Positions 51,563 to 58,894 of a stretch of 64,000 nucleotides of DNA are shown here, piece by piece. The notes under the pieces are model-generated. The model had not been told where the DNA came from and made no database searches. It was given only the letters and a program-made list of their open reading frames with translations. The stretch is from Neobacillus novalis NBRC 102450 (lineage in GTDB: Bacteria > Bacillota > Bacilli > Bacillales > Cytobacillaceae): NCBI RefSeq assembly GCF_001591805.1, contig NZ_BCVP01000005.1, positions 124,001 to 188,000 of the forward strand, written 5' to 3'. The stretch's first letter is position 1; the number at the start of each line of letters is the position of its first letter. The translations under genes were made by a program, and so were the position numbers.

Positions 51563-52279
51563 ATGTCTGGAATTTTAACAGCTCTCGGTTATTTAGTGAA
51601 AGAATTCCTTTTCCTAGTTTCCTATGTAAAGAATAATGCCTTTCCGCAACCCCTATCTGCTGCAGAAGAAAGAAAGTACTTACGGTTAATGGCAGAAGGG
51701 GATTCGCATGCCCGTAATATGCTTATTGAACACAATTTACGACTTGTCGCGCATATCGTGAAAAAATTCGAAAATACCGGCGAGGATTCCGAGGATTTAA
51801 TCTCAATTGGAACCATCGGTTTAATCAAAGCGATTGAGAGTTACTCAGAAGGAAAGGGAACGAAGCTCGCCACCTATGCCGCTCGATGTATCGAGAACGA
51901 AATCCTGATGCATTTACGTGCGCTTAAGAAAACGAAAAAGGATGTTTCCCTGCACGACCCGATTGGCCAGGATAAAGAGGGGAATGAAATATCGCTAATT
52001 GATGTCCTTAAATCAGAATCTGAAGATGTCATTGATACCATCCAGCTTAACATGGAACTGGAAAAAATTAAAAAATATATCGAAGTACTTGATAACCGGG
52101 AAAAGGAAGTCATTATTGGCCGCTTTGGCCTTGATTTGCAAAAGGAAAAAACACAACGGGAAATCGCCAAAGAACTCGGGATTTCACGAAGCTATGTTTC
52201 CAGAATTGAGAAGCGCGCCTTGATGAAAATGTTCCACGAATTTTATCGCGCCGAGAAGGAACGGAAGAAAAAAAACTAA
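51563..52279 (+). CDS. sigK: RNA polymerase sigma-K factor precursor, uninterrupted
   Basis: Late mother-cell sigma factor, made as pro-SigK. The hydrophobic pro-sequence [20 protein letters not shown] is removed by SpoIVFB. Region 2 ([18 protein letters not shown] … [19 protein letters not shown]) and region 4 ([20 protein letters not shown]) are continuous. Length 238 aa equals the rearranged B. subtilis gene. There is no skin-type insertion and no recombinase nearby, so no DNA rearrangement is needed. GGGGGTGGG precedes the ATG. Confidence 0.98.
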   Translation: MSGILTALGYLVKEFLFLVSYVKNNAFPQPLSAAEERKYLRLMAEGDSHARNMLIEHNLRLVAHIVKKFENTGEDSEDLISIGTIGLIKAIESYSEGKGTKLATYAARCIENEILMHLRALKKTKKDVSLHDPIGQDKEGNEISLIDVLKSESEDVIDTIQLNMELEKIKKYIEVLDNREKEVIIGRFGLDLQKEKTQREIAKELGISRSYVSRIEKRALMKMFHEFYRAEKERKKKN

Positions 52280-52298
52280 TATAAATGGATAGAAAAAC

Positions 52299-52327
52299 AG
52301 AGCAGGAAATTATTCCTGCTCTGTTTT
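52299..52327. terminator. Terminator between sigK and the lipoprotein gene
   Basis: AGAGCAGGAA and TTCCTGCTCT form a perfect stem, followed by GTTTTG on the plus strand. It overlaps the end of the convergent lipoprotein gene. Confidence 0.72.
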
Positions 52328-53284
52328 GCCGTCTTTAATAAGATTGCGCCAATTTTTGCCGCCATCCATAGATTCATATAAATCATTTTTATAAGTTGTG
52401 AATGCCATTTGATTCGTGTTTTTTGGATTAACTGTTAAGTAAGTAATCGGATTATCATAATCCAAATAAGGAAAAGTGATGCTCTTCTTTTCTCCCGATG
52501 TAGGATTTACAGTACTCAATAAGATTTTATCGTTTTCCACACTGGAAAATAGAATGGAATCTCCGGTAAACGTGAGCGCGGTAACCATAAATGGCTCGGT
52601 GATAAGCTTCATGGTGTTTCCATTATCGGTTGAATAATAAATCCCTGATCTTGTGGACATCGCCATTATGGCACCATTGTTCGCGTGCACGGCAATCATT
52701 CCCAGTGAATCCGCATTGAAATCCTTGAAGGCACTCTTATTCCATGTGCCGCCGTTATCGGTTGAGTAATTCACGCCTAAGTCTAAAGCATCATTTGGCT
52801 GTTCACTGATTACATATAACCCGTCACCTGCGAAGCTGGCCGCGATGAAATGAAAATTTGTTTTGCCATAGAAGGCTAATTTTCTTAGTGTTTCCCCTTT
52901 ATCAGTACTTTGGATCAAACCTAGCGGGTCTGAAAATCCTGTCCCTTTTTGCGGATGCCCGCTCGATAGGAAACCGGATTCGAGCGCTTGGAAACCAATA
53001 TAATCATGTTGATTCATTGTTGTTTTCGTCCACTTTCCATCACTGTACATTTTCAAGCCGTCATTTGCCGCCAAATAAAGTGCATGATCATTGCCTGGAT
53101 AGCCAATTCCACGAATATTTTTTACCTTGAATGATTTTGTCTCGACAATTTCAAAATTCGCATTTGTTTCAGCCTTTTTTTCTTGATTAGTTTTTTTAGT
53201 ATCCTCGCTTTTATTTGAGCACCCTGAGGCGATTAATAATATTCCGGTGAGAATAGCCATCATCACTTTCATTTGAACCTTCAC
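52310..53284 (-). CDS. Lipoprotein with sialidase-like beta-propeller (F510_1955-type glycosylhydrolase)
   Basis: 324 aa, GTG start seven bases after AGGAGG. A signal peptide ends in the lipobox LIASGC, so the mature protein should be lipid-anchored outside the membrane. The body holds repeated Asp-box-like motifs (STDKGETLRKL, STDNGGTWNKS, STDNGNTMKLI, SMDGGKNWRNL) spaced as in a BNR/sialidase-type propeller. I relate it to the F510_1955 family glycosylhydrolases; no activity or substrate can be claimed. It is convergent with sigK. Confidence 0.78.
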   Translation of the reverse strand: MKVQMKVMMAILTGILLIASGCSNKSEDTKKTNQEKKAETNANFEIVETKSFKVKNIRGIGYPGNDHALYLAANDGLKMYSDGKWTKTTMNQHDYIGFQALESGFLSSGHPQKGTGFSDPLGLIQSTDKGETLRKLAFYGKTNFHFIAASFAGDGLYVISEQPNDALDLGVNYSTDNGGTWNKSAFKDFNADSLGMIAVHANNGAIMAMSTRSGIYYSTDNGNTMKLITEPFMVTALTFTGDSILFSSVENDKILLSTVNPTSGEKKSITFPYLDYDNPITYLTVNPKNTNQMAFTTYKNDLYESMDGGKNWRNLIKDGKTEQE

Positions 53285-53465
53285 TTGTTTGCCTCCTGAA
53301 AAAAATCTTAATCTATGAGGTATTCGCTTATGAATCCTTATCCATCCACTTATACCGCAGTCCCGATACGGTTGTCAAATAATTGCGCCGGATAAACACA
53401 TCCGCCTATACAAGTAATTTAACAGGCACATACCCTGTAATAAACGGATAAAGGAGGGAATCCTG

Positions 53466-53636
53466 ATGACTTACGGTTATCCAAATTCTTTCGGTTGTCC
53501 AGCACCCTATCCAACATATCCAGCATATCCTGCTCCCTATGCCAGCGGTGCCGGTGTATGGATTGCAGTTATAATCGTTCTCTTTATTCTATTGTTTATC
53601 TTCGGAGCCTGGTGGTGGTATTGCAGTTTTTATTAA
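53466..53636 (+). CDS. YjcZ family sporulation-type small protein
   Basis: 56-aa protein, MTYGYPNSFGCPAPYPTYPA, with a proline/tyrosine-rich N-terminus and one C-terminal membrane helix (residues 31-50) ending WWWYCSFY. Tyr/Gly/Pro-rich heads with such a tail mark the YjcZ family of spore-associated peptides. AAAGGAGGG precedes the ATG. CATACCCT at about 53432 resembles a mother-cell (SigE/SigK) -10 element, and it lies close to sigK, but no -35 is clear. Confidence 0.82.
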   Translation: MTYGYPNSFGCPAPYPTYPAYPAPYASGAGVWIAVIIVLFILLFIFGAWWWYCSFY

Positions 53637-53754
53637 GAACTTTTACGGCTTATGCACTTCTGCATAAGCCTACTATTTCGGAAACCGTAAAATATAGAAT
53701 TTTTCGAAAGGTTCCCTTATAATAAAATAGTACATTAAAAAGGGGGTACATAGA

Positions 53755-55554
53755 ATGACAGCCACTACATATTCAGAAGTTTGGGATCTTGACGTTTTTT
53801 TTAAAGGAGGCAGTGGGTCTCCTGAGTTTCAAGAACACTTAATTCAAACCGAAGACCTCATTCAAAATTTTGAAACAAAAGTAAACAACTGGACACCCAT
53901 TAATTCTCTTGAGGACGCCAATTACCTGCAAGAGTTACTTTCCGATTTAGAAGTTTCCGCAAAAAAACTTTTTCAGGCTGGAGCCTTTGTTGGCTGTTTG
54001 TTGGCCCAAAATACCGAGGATAAAAAGGCCTATTCGCTTGATGCGAAAATAACCAGTTTAAGTGCTGGCTTCCAAACAGCACTTGGGTCATTAGATAATC
54101 TGCTGACATCGATTGATGATGTCGTCTGGCAGCAGCTAGTAGCCACAGAACCTTTAAAGGAGTTCGCCTTCGTGTTAACGGAAAGCCGTGAAAAAGCGAA
54201 GGAAAAGCTGTCTAAAGATGAGGAAGCTTTAATCAGCGCCCTTGAAGTGGACGGCTATCACAGCTGGGGACAACTATATGATTTAATTGTTAGTAAAATC
54301 AAAGTTTCTTTTAATGAAAATGGTGAGGAAAAGCAACTTTCTGTCGGTCAAGCCTCCAACAAATTCTCCAGCTCTGACCGCGACGTCCGTTCTGCTGTTT
54401 TTAAAAATTGGGAAAAGGCCTGGGGCGAACAGACAGATTTCCTGGCGAAGACGTTAAACCATCTGTCTGGATTCCGGTTGAATGTCTATAAAAAAAGAGG
54501 CTGGGAGGACGTCTTGAAGGAGGCGCTCAGCATTAACCGGATGGAAAAGGAAACCCTTGAAACAATGTGGGCTGTCATTTCTGAAAATAAGCAGAAACTC
54601 GTTCAATATTTAGAGCGGAAAGCTAAGCTCTTGGGTCTTGAAAAGATGAGCTGGTTTGATTTAGATGCACCATATGGTAATACAGAATCAAAGGTGTCTT
54701 ATCAAGAAGGCGCCGAATTTATTGAACAGAACTTTGCTCACTTTGGCGATAAGATGGCTGCTTTTGCGAAGAATGCCTTTGAAGACCAGTGGATTGAAGC
54801 TGAGGATCGTCCTGGAAAGGCACCAGGAGGCTTCTGTACCGGTTTACCTGAGAGTAAACAATCCCGAATCTTTATGACATACTCCGGGACACCATCAAAT
54901 GTATCTACACTGGCACATGAGCTTGGGCATGCGTTTCATTCTTTTGCCATGAGAGATGTTCCGTTCCTGAACTGTAATTATGCGATGAACGTTGCCGAAA
55001 CCGCTTCGACCTTTGCGGAAATGATTGTCGCTGATGCAGCCGTAAAAAATGCTAAGGATGAAGAAGAAAAACTCGTTCTATTAGATGACAAAATCCAAAG
55101 AACAGTCGCCCTTTTAATGAATATTCATGCCCGGTTCTTGTTTGAAACACGTTTTTATGAGGAAAGAAAACAAGGAACTGTAACAGTTGAAAAGTTGAAT
55201 GAATTAATGCTTGAGGCTCAGAAGGAAGCATACTGTGGAGCTTTAGAGGAATATCATCCATTATTCTGGGCATCGAAGCTGCATTTCTTTATTACTGGTG
55301 TTCCATTCTATAACTTCCCATATACCTTTGGCTATCTCTTCTCCCTCGGTATTTATGCCAAGGCATTAGAGGAAGGAAAAGGCTATGAAGAAAAGTACAT
55401 GGCCTTGTTGCAGGATACGGCATCAATGACAGTAGAGAACCTGGCAGAGAAACACTTACAAGTGGATCTTACCCAAAAAGACTTCTGGGAAAAAGCTGTT
55501 CACATCTGCCTTGATGATATTGATGAATTCTTAGAATTAACGAAAGGCAAATAA
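53755..55554 (+). CDS. M3 family oligoendopeptidase (PepF-like)
   Basis: Cytoplasmic zinc metallopeptidase cutting short peptides. The catalytic motif HELGH starts at H388 (in LAHELGHAFHSF), and the third ligand glutamate is in NVAETASTFAEMI about 28 residues later. Length 599 aa is typical of the pepF/M3B clade. GGGGG precedes the ATG. It follows the YjcZ-like gene by 118 bases and has its own terminator, so it seems a single unit. Confidence 0.94.
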   Translation: MTATTYSEVWDLDVFFKGGSGSPEFQEHLIQTEDLIQNFETKVNNWTPINSLEDANYLQELLSDLEVSAKKLFQAGAFVGCLLAQNTEDKKAYSLDAKITSLSAGFQTALGSLDNLLTSIDDVVWQQLVATEPLKEFAFVLTESREKAKEKLSKDEEALISALEVDGYHSWGQLYDLIVSKIKVSFNENGEEKQLSVGQASNKFSSSDRDVRSAVFKNWEKAWGEQTDFLAKTLNHLSGFRLNVYKKRGWEDVLKEALSINRMEKETLETMWAVISENKQKLVQYLERKAKLLGLEKMSWFDLDAPYGNTESKVSYQEGAEFIEQNFAHFGDKMAAFAKNAFEDQWIEAEDRPGKAPGGFCTGLPESKQSRIFMTYSGTPSNVSTLAHELGHAFHSFAMRDVPFLNCNYAMNVAETASTFAEMIVADAAVKNAKDEEEKLVLLDDKIQRTVALLMNIHARFLFETRFYEERKQGTVTVEKLNELMLEAQKEAYCGALEEYHPLFWASKLHFFITGVPFYNFPYTFGYLFSLGIYAKALEEGKGYEEKYMALLQDTASMTVENLAEKHLQVDLTQKDFWEKAVHICLDDIDEFLELTKGK

Positions 55555-55562
55555 TAAAAACA

Positions 55563-55599
55563 TAAAAGCATCGGCCTCGTTAAATGGCCGATGCTTTTC
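55563..55599 (+). terminator. Intrinsic terminator after the M3 peptidase gene
   Basis: AAAAGCATCGGCC and GGCCGATGCTTTT form a perfect 13-base stem around TCGTTAAAT. Confidence 0.88.
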
Positions 55600-55609
55600 T
55601 AATTTCTGT

Positions 55610-55687
55610 TTATTCCACCGTTATTTCAGATATAATGACACAGCCAATCGCCCCAGTGATAATTAACGCCATCGCAACCATGAACAT
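55610..55687 (-). CDS. Putative 25-residue membrane peptide
   Basis: ATG-initiated frame behind AAGGGGTGGAG, encoding MFMVAMALIITGAIGCVIIS then EITVE. Almost the whole peptide is one hydrophobic helix with an acidic tail. I do not recognise a family. Support rests on the good ribosome binding site, the membrane-helix composition and the position at the head of a cluster of other very small genes. It could also be chance. Confidence 0.45.
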   Translation of the reverse strand: MFMVAMALIITGAIGCVIISEITVE

Positions 55688-55790
55688 ATTCTCCACCCCT
55701 TAGATTGATCCTGCTACTTCTAATTTGAATTTATCATATTTTCACAGTAACAAACTTAGGGAATGGTGAACATTTTGTTAACAAATATTT

Positions 55791-55847
55791 TTATTTTTTA
55801 GACTTTGTTTTAAAGATAAGCGATAAAAATAAAATATGCAGTGGCAT
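55791..55847 (-). CDS. Putative 18-residue peptide, truncated YrzI-like
   Basis: MPLHILFLSLIFKTKSKK, preceded by a strong AGGAGG eight bases upstream. Its first half lines up with the N-terminus of the three YrzI-type proteins next door (MTLNIFFLTI…), with a hydrophobic stretch then a basic end, but it stops before the acidic helical tail. It may be a shortened paralogue or a remnant; the intact ribosome binding site argues that it could still be translated. Confidence 0.45.
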   Translation of the reverse strand: MPLHILFLSLIFKTKSKK

Positions 55848-55979
55848 GTTTTATTACCTCCTATTTAACTTTCTTTACTAGGTGGTATCCTTCGAATCCC
55901 AGAGGCTAGCACCCCGACCTTGCATTAGAAAAAACAACATATTAAAAACCACCTTTCTTTTTAGCCAATTTTTTAATCC

Positions 55980-56120
55980 TTACATGTAGCGGTACATCGA
56001 GACTTGACGTTCTTTGTTTTGTTCATAAAGCCTTTCAACCATTTCTTGGTGTGCAGCTTCTTGAATATTCATTTTACGTTTATTAATCGTGATCGTTAAA
56101 AAAAATATATTGAGAGTCAT
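55980..56120 (-). CDS. YrzI family small protein, copy 1
   Basis: 46 aa, MTLNIFFLTITINKRKMNIQ then EAAHQEMVERLYEQNKERQ…MYRYM. A short hydrophobic head is followed by a charged helix, the layout of the YrzI family of unknown function in Bacillaceae. AAAGGAAGTGAAACAAA just ahead of the ATG is shared exactly with copy 2. Third gene in the likely yrzI transcript; no coding overlap with its neighbours. Confidence 0.8.
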   Translation of the reverse strand: MTLNIFFLTITINKRKMNIQEAAHQEMVERLYEQNKERQVSMYRYM

Positions 56121-56147
56121 TTTGTTTCACTTCCTTTATTTAAAGCA

Positions 56148-56291
56148 TTAATACATGAAATGCTGCATGGAAATTTGGCGGTCTTTGTTTTCTTCATACA
56201 ATTTTTCAACCATTTCCTGTTGCACTGCCTCTTGAAGGCTTACTTCTCGTTTTTTAAAGGTGATCGAGAAAAAGAATATATTTAAGGTCAT
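56148..56291 (-). CDS. YrzI family small protein, copy 2
   Basis: 47 aa, MTLNIFFFSITFKKREVSLQ then EAVQQEMVEKLYEENKDRQ…HFMY. It shares the N-terminal MTLNIFF and the central DRQIS with the other copies. The same AAAGGAAGTGAAACAAA leader precedes it. The tandem arrangement, with different divergence in the tails, indicates local duplication. Confidence 0.8.
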   Translation of the reverse strand: MTLNIFFFSITFKKREVSLQEAVQQEMVEKLYEENKDRQISMQHFMY

Positions 56292-56322
56292 TTTGTTTCA
56301 CTTCCTTTCGATACAGCTCCGA

Positions 56323-56463
56323 TTACATGAAATGATGTACGGAAATTTGACGGTCTTTGTTTTGCTCATAATGATTTTCAGCAAGTTCATTTTGCACGGC
56401 ATCTACAAGTCTTGCTTGACGTTTTTTAATGGTAATTGAGAAAAAGAATATATTTAGGGTCAT
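56323..56463 (-). CDS. YrzI family small protein, copy 3
   Basis: 46 aa, MTLNIFFFSITIKKRQARLV then DAVQNELAENHYEQNKDRQ…HHFM. First of the three in the direction of transcription. Its ribosome binding site (CCAGGTGGCAGG) differs from those of copies 1 and 2. It starts directly beside the structured non-coding stretch downstream of the tnpB-like gene, so the mobile element may have replaced its original leader or promoter. Confidence 0.78.
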   Translation of the reverse strand: MTLNIFFFSITIKKRQARLVDAVQNELAENHYEQNKDRQISVHHFM

Positions 56464-56499
56464 ACCTGCCACCTGGTTACTAAAATCTATAAAATCTTA

Positions 56500-56693
56500 C
56501 ATTTCGCCTCCGAACCAAGAAAAGAGACATACCGTGACGATTCTCACGTCATTCCATCAGGAAGGGATTTGAACCCCCGTCATGAACCTTATGTCCAAGA
56601 CACCCCGCGGTGCTCTGTTAGAGCCGGCGATTTGCAACAGACCATTCCTTCCATTGGTCAGCCTGCCGCAAAGAATGGATTTTAGTACCAGGA
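56500..56693 (-). ncRNA. Structured non-coding stretch downstream of tnpB-like gene, candidate omega/guide RNA
   Basis: No protein frame is credible here. Arms GGAAGG (56560-56565) and CCTTCC (56647-56652) enclose about 80 bases. Inside are GCTCT/AGAGC (56612-56624, three-base loop), a competing TCTGTT/AACAGA pair and a T-loop-like GGG-ATTTGAA-CCC. A last hairpin, CGTGA/TCACG, lies at 56533-56548, with TGACG/CGTCA as alternative. Guide RNAs of TnpB proteins are encoded at this place, overlapping or following the tnpB 3' end up to the element's right end. It does not fold into a full tRNA. Confidence 0.5.
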
Positions 56694-58262
56694 TTACACA
56701 ACCTTGAATTGTATTTCTTGGTTCTTCATCATTAATGTTTTATGAATCACATTCCACAGCTTCCATCTATGGTTTACTTTGAATGTTTCTATATTTGTTA
56801 CCATCATCCCCATAAACTTACGCCTTTGTTTACCGTTGTTTGACTTCGTCTCGGATTCTTCCATTGACCCAAGAAGGGAAATCAGCTTTGGCTTTACTAT
56901 CGTTCGTAAATGGTTTAGAAGTTCTTGCGGTATCTTTTCATCAAAATCAAGACCTCTTCTCCCAATAACAAAAGAAGCAGCTTCATGAACGGAAAGACCA
57001 TACTTTTTACTATATTTAAATCGCCCGATGACAGAAGTATAAGCAGGATTTACCTTTTTTATCTTAAATCCATTCCTTAAACCTCTTGAGATAATCGCCT
57101 TTTGTAATTTTGTTTTAGCAAACGAATGGACACGGCGATTGAAGAGTTTATTCGTGTCATGATCTTGTTTTAATTTGATATCTTCTAAAACCATTGCCCC
57201 GACGTTCCAAGACAAAAGATACTGAACGATGTCTTTTGCTAATTCTCCTGAAATATTGGAACTGCGATTACTTTTGACATATTCTATTTCATGACAATAG
57301 AAGGTTTTAGAATCCAATAAGTTTCCTTGCTTTGTTAAAATAGAAATCGCTACTCGATCGACGTTCACATCAACCCCGGCCACAATATCGGACTGAATCT
57401 TTTCATTCCAATTCAGTACAGAACCGTGGGCTTCCTCATCATATGTGATGTGGACATAAACCTTACCATTTTTACGTTTTAACTCAATGGAATAAGGCTT
57501 ATATTCTTCGAAGGGGTTACTCTTTGATGTTTTACCAACTTCATTAGGTAAAACGACCTCAACCATTTCATTGAAATATTTGTCTGAAACATGAAGTTTG
57601 AACCGTAATCTAGGACTCTTTTTTCTCCCCTCAACCTGCAGTGGATTCGCCACCTCGATAAAAAGCTGTTGTTCCTTCTCATCAAACACGATTCGGGTAT
57701 TTAAATTCCCTTTTTTTGACTTGTCACCACGAGAATAAAGGGTATTCGATCGTAAATCCTTCCATTCATCATTTGAAATAGTCCCCTTCAAACGCTCATA
57801 AAAGTTCTTTTTTCCTCCAAAGATGACGGTAGGAATCGTCTGGTCTTCTTGATGTTTTAATAAACAAGATTCCTTTAATTGAAGTTTTTCTAAGCGGGCA
57901 TTCAATCCAATTAAACATACTTCAAGTGAAACCTTCTTCGGTCTTTTCTTACCTGTCTGATAATCTTCTATTTTCTTGCATGTCTTTTTTATTTTTCCTT
58001 GGACCCCTTCGATTCTTGATGGTAAGAGTTCTTTTTGACTTGAAAGAATGGCTTGTGCTTGCATCACAGCATCTTCAGCATATCTCTTATTCAATCGAAA
58101 GAGGGCATTAACCATTTTAATTAATTTGCCTGACTGTTCGCCTTCTATCAAGCGATTAAAGGAATATCGGAATGCAGTACAAAAAACAGCCATTAATCGA
58201 TTTAGTTTTTCAAGTTCCACTGTATTCTTATCATCTATTAAGCATATTTTCGTAATCTTCAT
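56694..58262 (-). CDS. TnpB-like protein (IS200/IS605 family, RuvC-type), stand-alone
   Basis: 522 aa, related to the TnpB/IS605 OrfB family of RNA-guided nucleases, ancestors of Cas12. RuvC-I lies at VAGVDVNVDR (D298) and RuvC-II at MVLED (E360). The third RuvC block, NPAYTSVIGRFKYSKKYGLS then VHEAASFVIGRR (405-436), lacks the usual DxNAA aspartate, and the CXXC zinc ribbon is absent. It is longer than standard TnpB (about 400 aa) and has a variable C-terminal tail. No tnpA lies near. GGAGGG sets the ATG. A SigA promoter and a LexA-type palindrome precede it. Confidence 0.82.
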   Translation of the reverse strand: MKITKICLIDDKNTVELEKLNRLMAVFCTAFRYSFNRLIEGEQSGKLIKMVNALFRLNKRYAEDAVMQAQAILSSQKELLPSRIEGVQGKIKKTCKKIEDYQTGKKRPKKVSLEVCLIGLNARLEKLQLKESCLLKHQEDQTIPTVIFGGKKNFYERLKGTISNDEWKDLRSNTLYSRGDKSKKGNLNTRIVFDEKEQQLFIEVANPLQVEGRKKSPRLRFKLHVSDKYFNEMVEVVLPNEVGKTSKSNPFEEYKPYSIELKRKNGKVYVHITYDEEAHGSVLNWNEKIQSDIVAGVDVNVDRVAISILTKQGNLLDSKTFYCHEIEYVKSNRSSNISGELAKDIVQYLLSWNVGAMVLEDIKLKQDHDTNKLFNRRVHSFAKTKLQKAIISRGLRNGFKIKKVNPAYTSVIGRFKYSKKYGLSVHEAASFVIGRRGLDFDEKIPQELLNHLRTIVKPKLISLLGSMEESETKSNNGKQRRKFMGMMVTNIETFKVNHRWKLWNVIHKTLMMKNQEIQFKVV

Positions 58263-58280
58263 TCCAACCGCCCTCCACTT

Positions 58281-58294
58281 AGAACAAATGTTCT
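58281..58294. promoter_or_regulatory. LexA (SOS)-type operator upstream of the tnpB-like gene
   Basis: AGAACAAATGTTCT is a perfect palindrome with core GAACAAATGTTC. It matches 12 of 14 positions of the B. subtilis LexA consensus CGAACRNRYGTTYC, missing only the two outer bases. It lies over the predicted transcription start, seven to ten bases past the -10 box, where LexA would block transcription. Confidence 0.6.
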
Positions 58295-58301
58295 GTAGTT
58301 A

Positions 58302-58330
58302 ATTATAGGGTTTTATTGGAAGAAATGCAA
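58302..58330 (-). promoter_or_regulatory. SigA-type promoter of the tnpB-like gene
   Basis: On the minus strand TTGCAT (58325-58330) and a perfect TATAAT (58302-58307) are 17 bases apart. The leader to the start codon is about 35 bases. Confidence 0.65.
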
Positions 58331-58489
58331 GGAATAAATACCATATCATTTAGTGAAATTTTAATAGTATTTTGTATTTTTTGGTAAAGTTTTTAAACAG
58401 TTGTTACCTCCTAAAAATGATTTTTTAGTAATCTGATTCAGCAACATTTACAATTTATGCAAGACATATCCATTTTGCCTGTAAAAAGG
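58331..58489. other. Spacer upstream of the tnpB-like gene, no gene
   Basis: AT-rich sequence that may contain the left end of the TnpB element. An orphan ribosome-binding-like AGGAGG near 58410 (minus strand) is not followed by ATG, GTG or TTG at a sensible distance. Confidence 0.4.
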
Positions 58490-58530
58490 GCACAAAAAGG
58501 CCGCAAGAAGAAAAAAGTCCCCTTGCGGCC
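58490..58530 (-). terminator. Second of two tandem terminators after the 29-codon gene
   Basis: GGCCGCAAG and CTTGCGGCC form a perfect nine-base stem; TTTTTG follows on the minus strand. Confidence 0.8.
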
Positions 58531-58546
58531 GGTCAATTTTTGGACA

Positions 58547-58580
58547 CAAAAATACCGCAAGGCGTCATTCTCCCTGCGGC
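58547..58580 (-). terminator. First of two tandem terminators after the 29-codon gene
   Basis: CCGCAGGG and CCTTGCGG pair with one mismatch around a nine-base loop, followed by TATTTTTG on the minus strand. It shares the CCGCAAGG core with the next hairpin. Confidence 0.7.
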
Positions 58581-58604
58581 ATGGATATGTATTGTAACGT
58601 TAAG

Positions 58605-58694
58605 TTAAGCAATCCATTCCAATCTGGTCGAATGCGTGATATTCAAATATACAGTTTTCATGCCAGTGCACGATGCAATTGATAATAAAATCAT
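58605..58694 (-). CDS. Unrecognised 29-residue peptide gene
   Basis: MILLSIASCTGMKTVYLNIT then HSTRLEWIA. I do not recognise a family. The gene-like context is strong: AAAGGAGGTCG seven bases ahead of the ATG, a consensus SigA promoter 42 bases upstream and two terminators in a row just downstream. The whole transcript would be about 150 to 200 bases. It could be a small protein, a type I toxin-like peptide or a dual-function small RNA; the sequence does not decide. Confidence 0.55.
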   Translation of the reverse strand: MILLSIASCTGMKTVYLNITHSTRLEWIA

Positions 58695-58735
58695 TTTCTT
58701 CGACCTCCTTTTGGAATTTTTTACTTACAAGGGTA

Positions 58736-58764
58736 ATTATATCCACACATCGATACTTTGTAAA
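58736..58764 (-). promoter_or_regulatory. SigA-type promoter of the 29-codon gene
   Basis: TTTACA (58759-58764) and a perfect TATAAT (58736-58741) are spaced 17 bases apart on the minus strand, one base from the full consensus. Confidence 0.8.
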
Positions 58765-58894
58765 CCTTTTTCCAGCATTTTTTTTAAAAATAATGAAAAA
58801 GCCCTTAAATTAGAAAATCTTTAAACAGGTAGGATTTAGTAAATGTCCGATTATGAGTAAATAGGTGAGGTATCCTTATAAATAATATGCAATC

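Noticed and set aside
53495..53722. 75-codon plus-strand frame over the YjcZ-like gene
   Set aside because: It lies in another frame of the short gene at 53466-53636, which has the better ribosome binding site and family match.
56540..56652. Possible tRNA gene (GGGTTCAAATCCC-like T arm)
   Set aside because: No proper acceptor, D-arm and anticodon stems can be formed in cloverleaf order; better explained as part of the structured RNA after the tnpB-like gene.
58380..58415. Orphan ribosome binding site AGGAGG suggesting another small gene
   Set aside because: No ATG, GTG or TTG at a sensible distance; only a CTG-started 16-codon frame follows.
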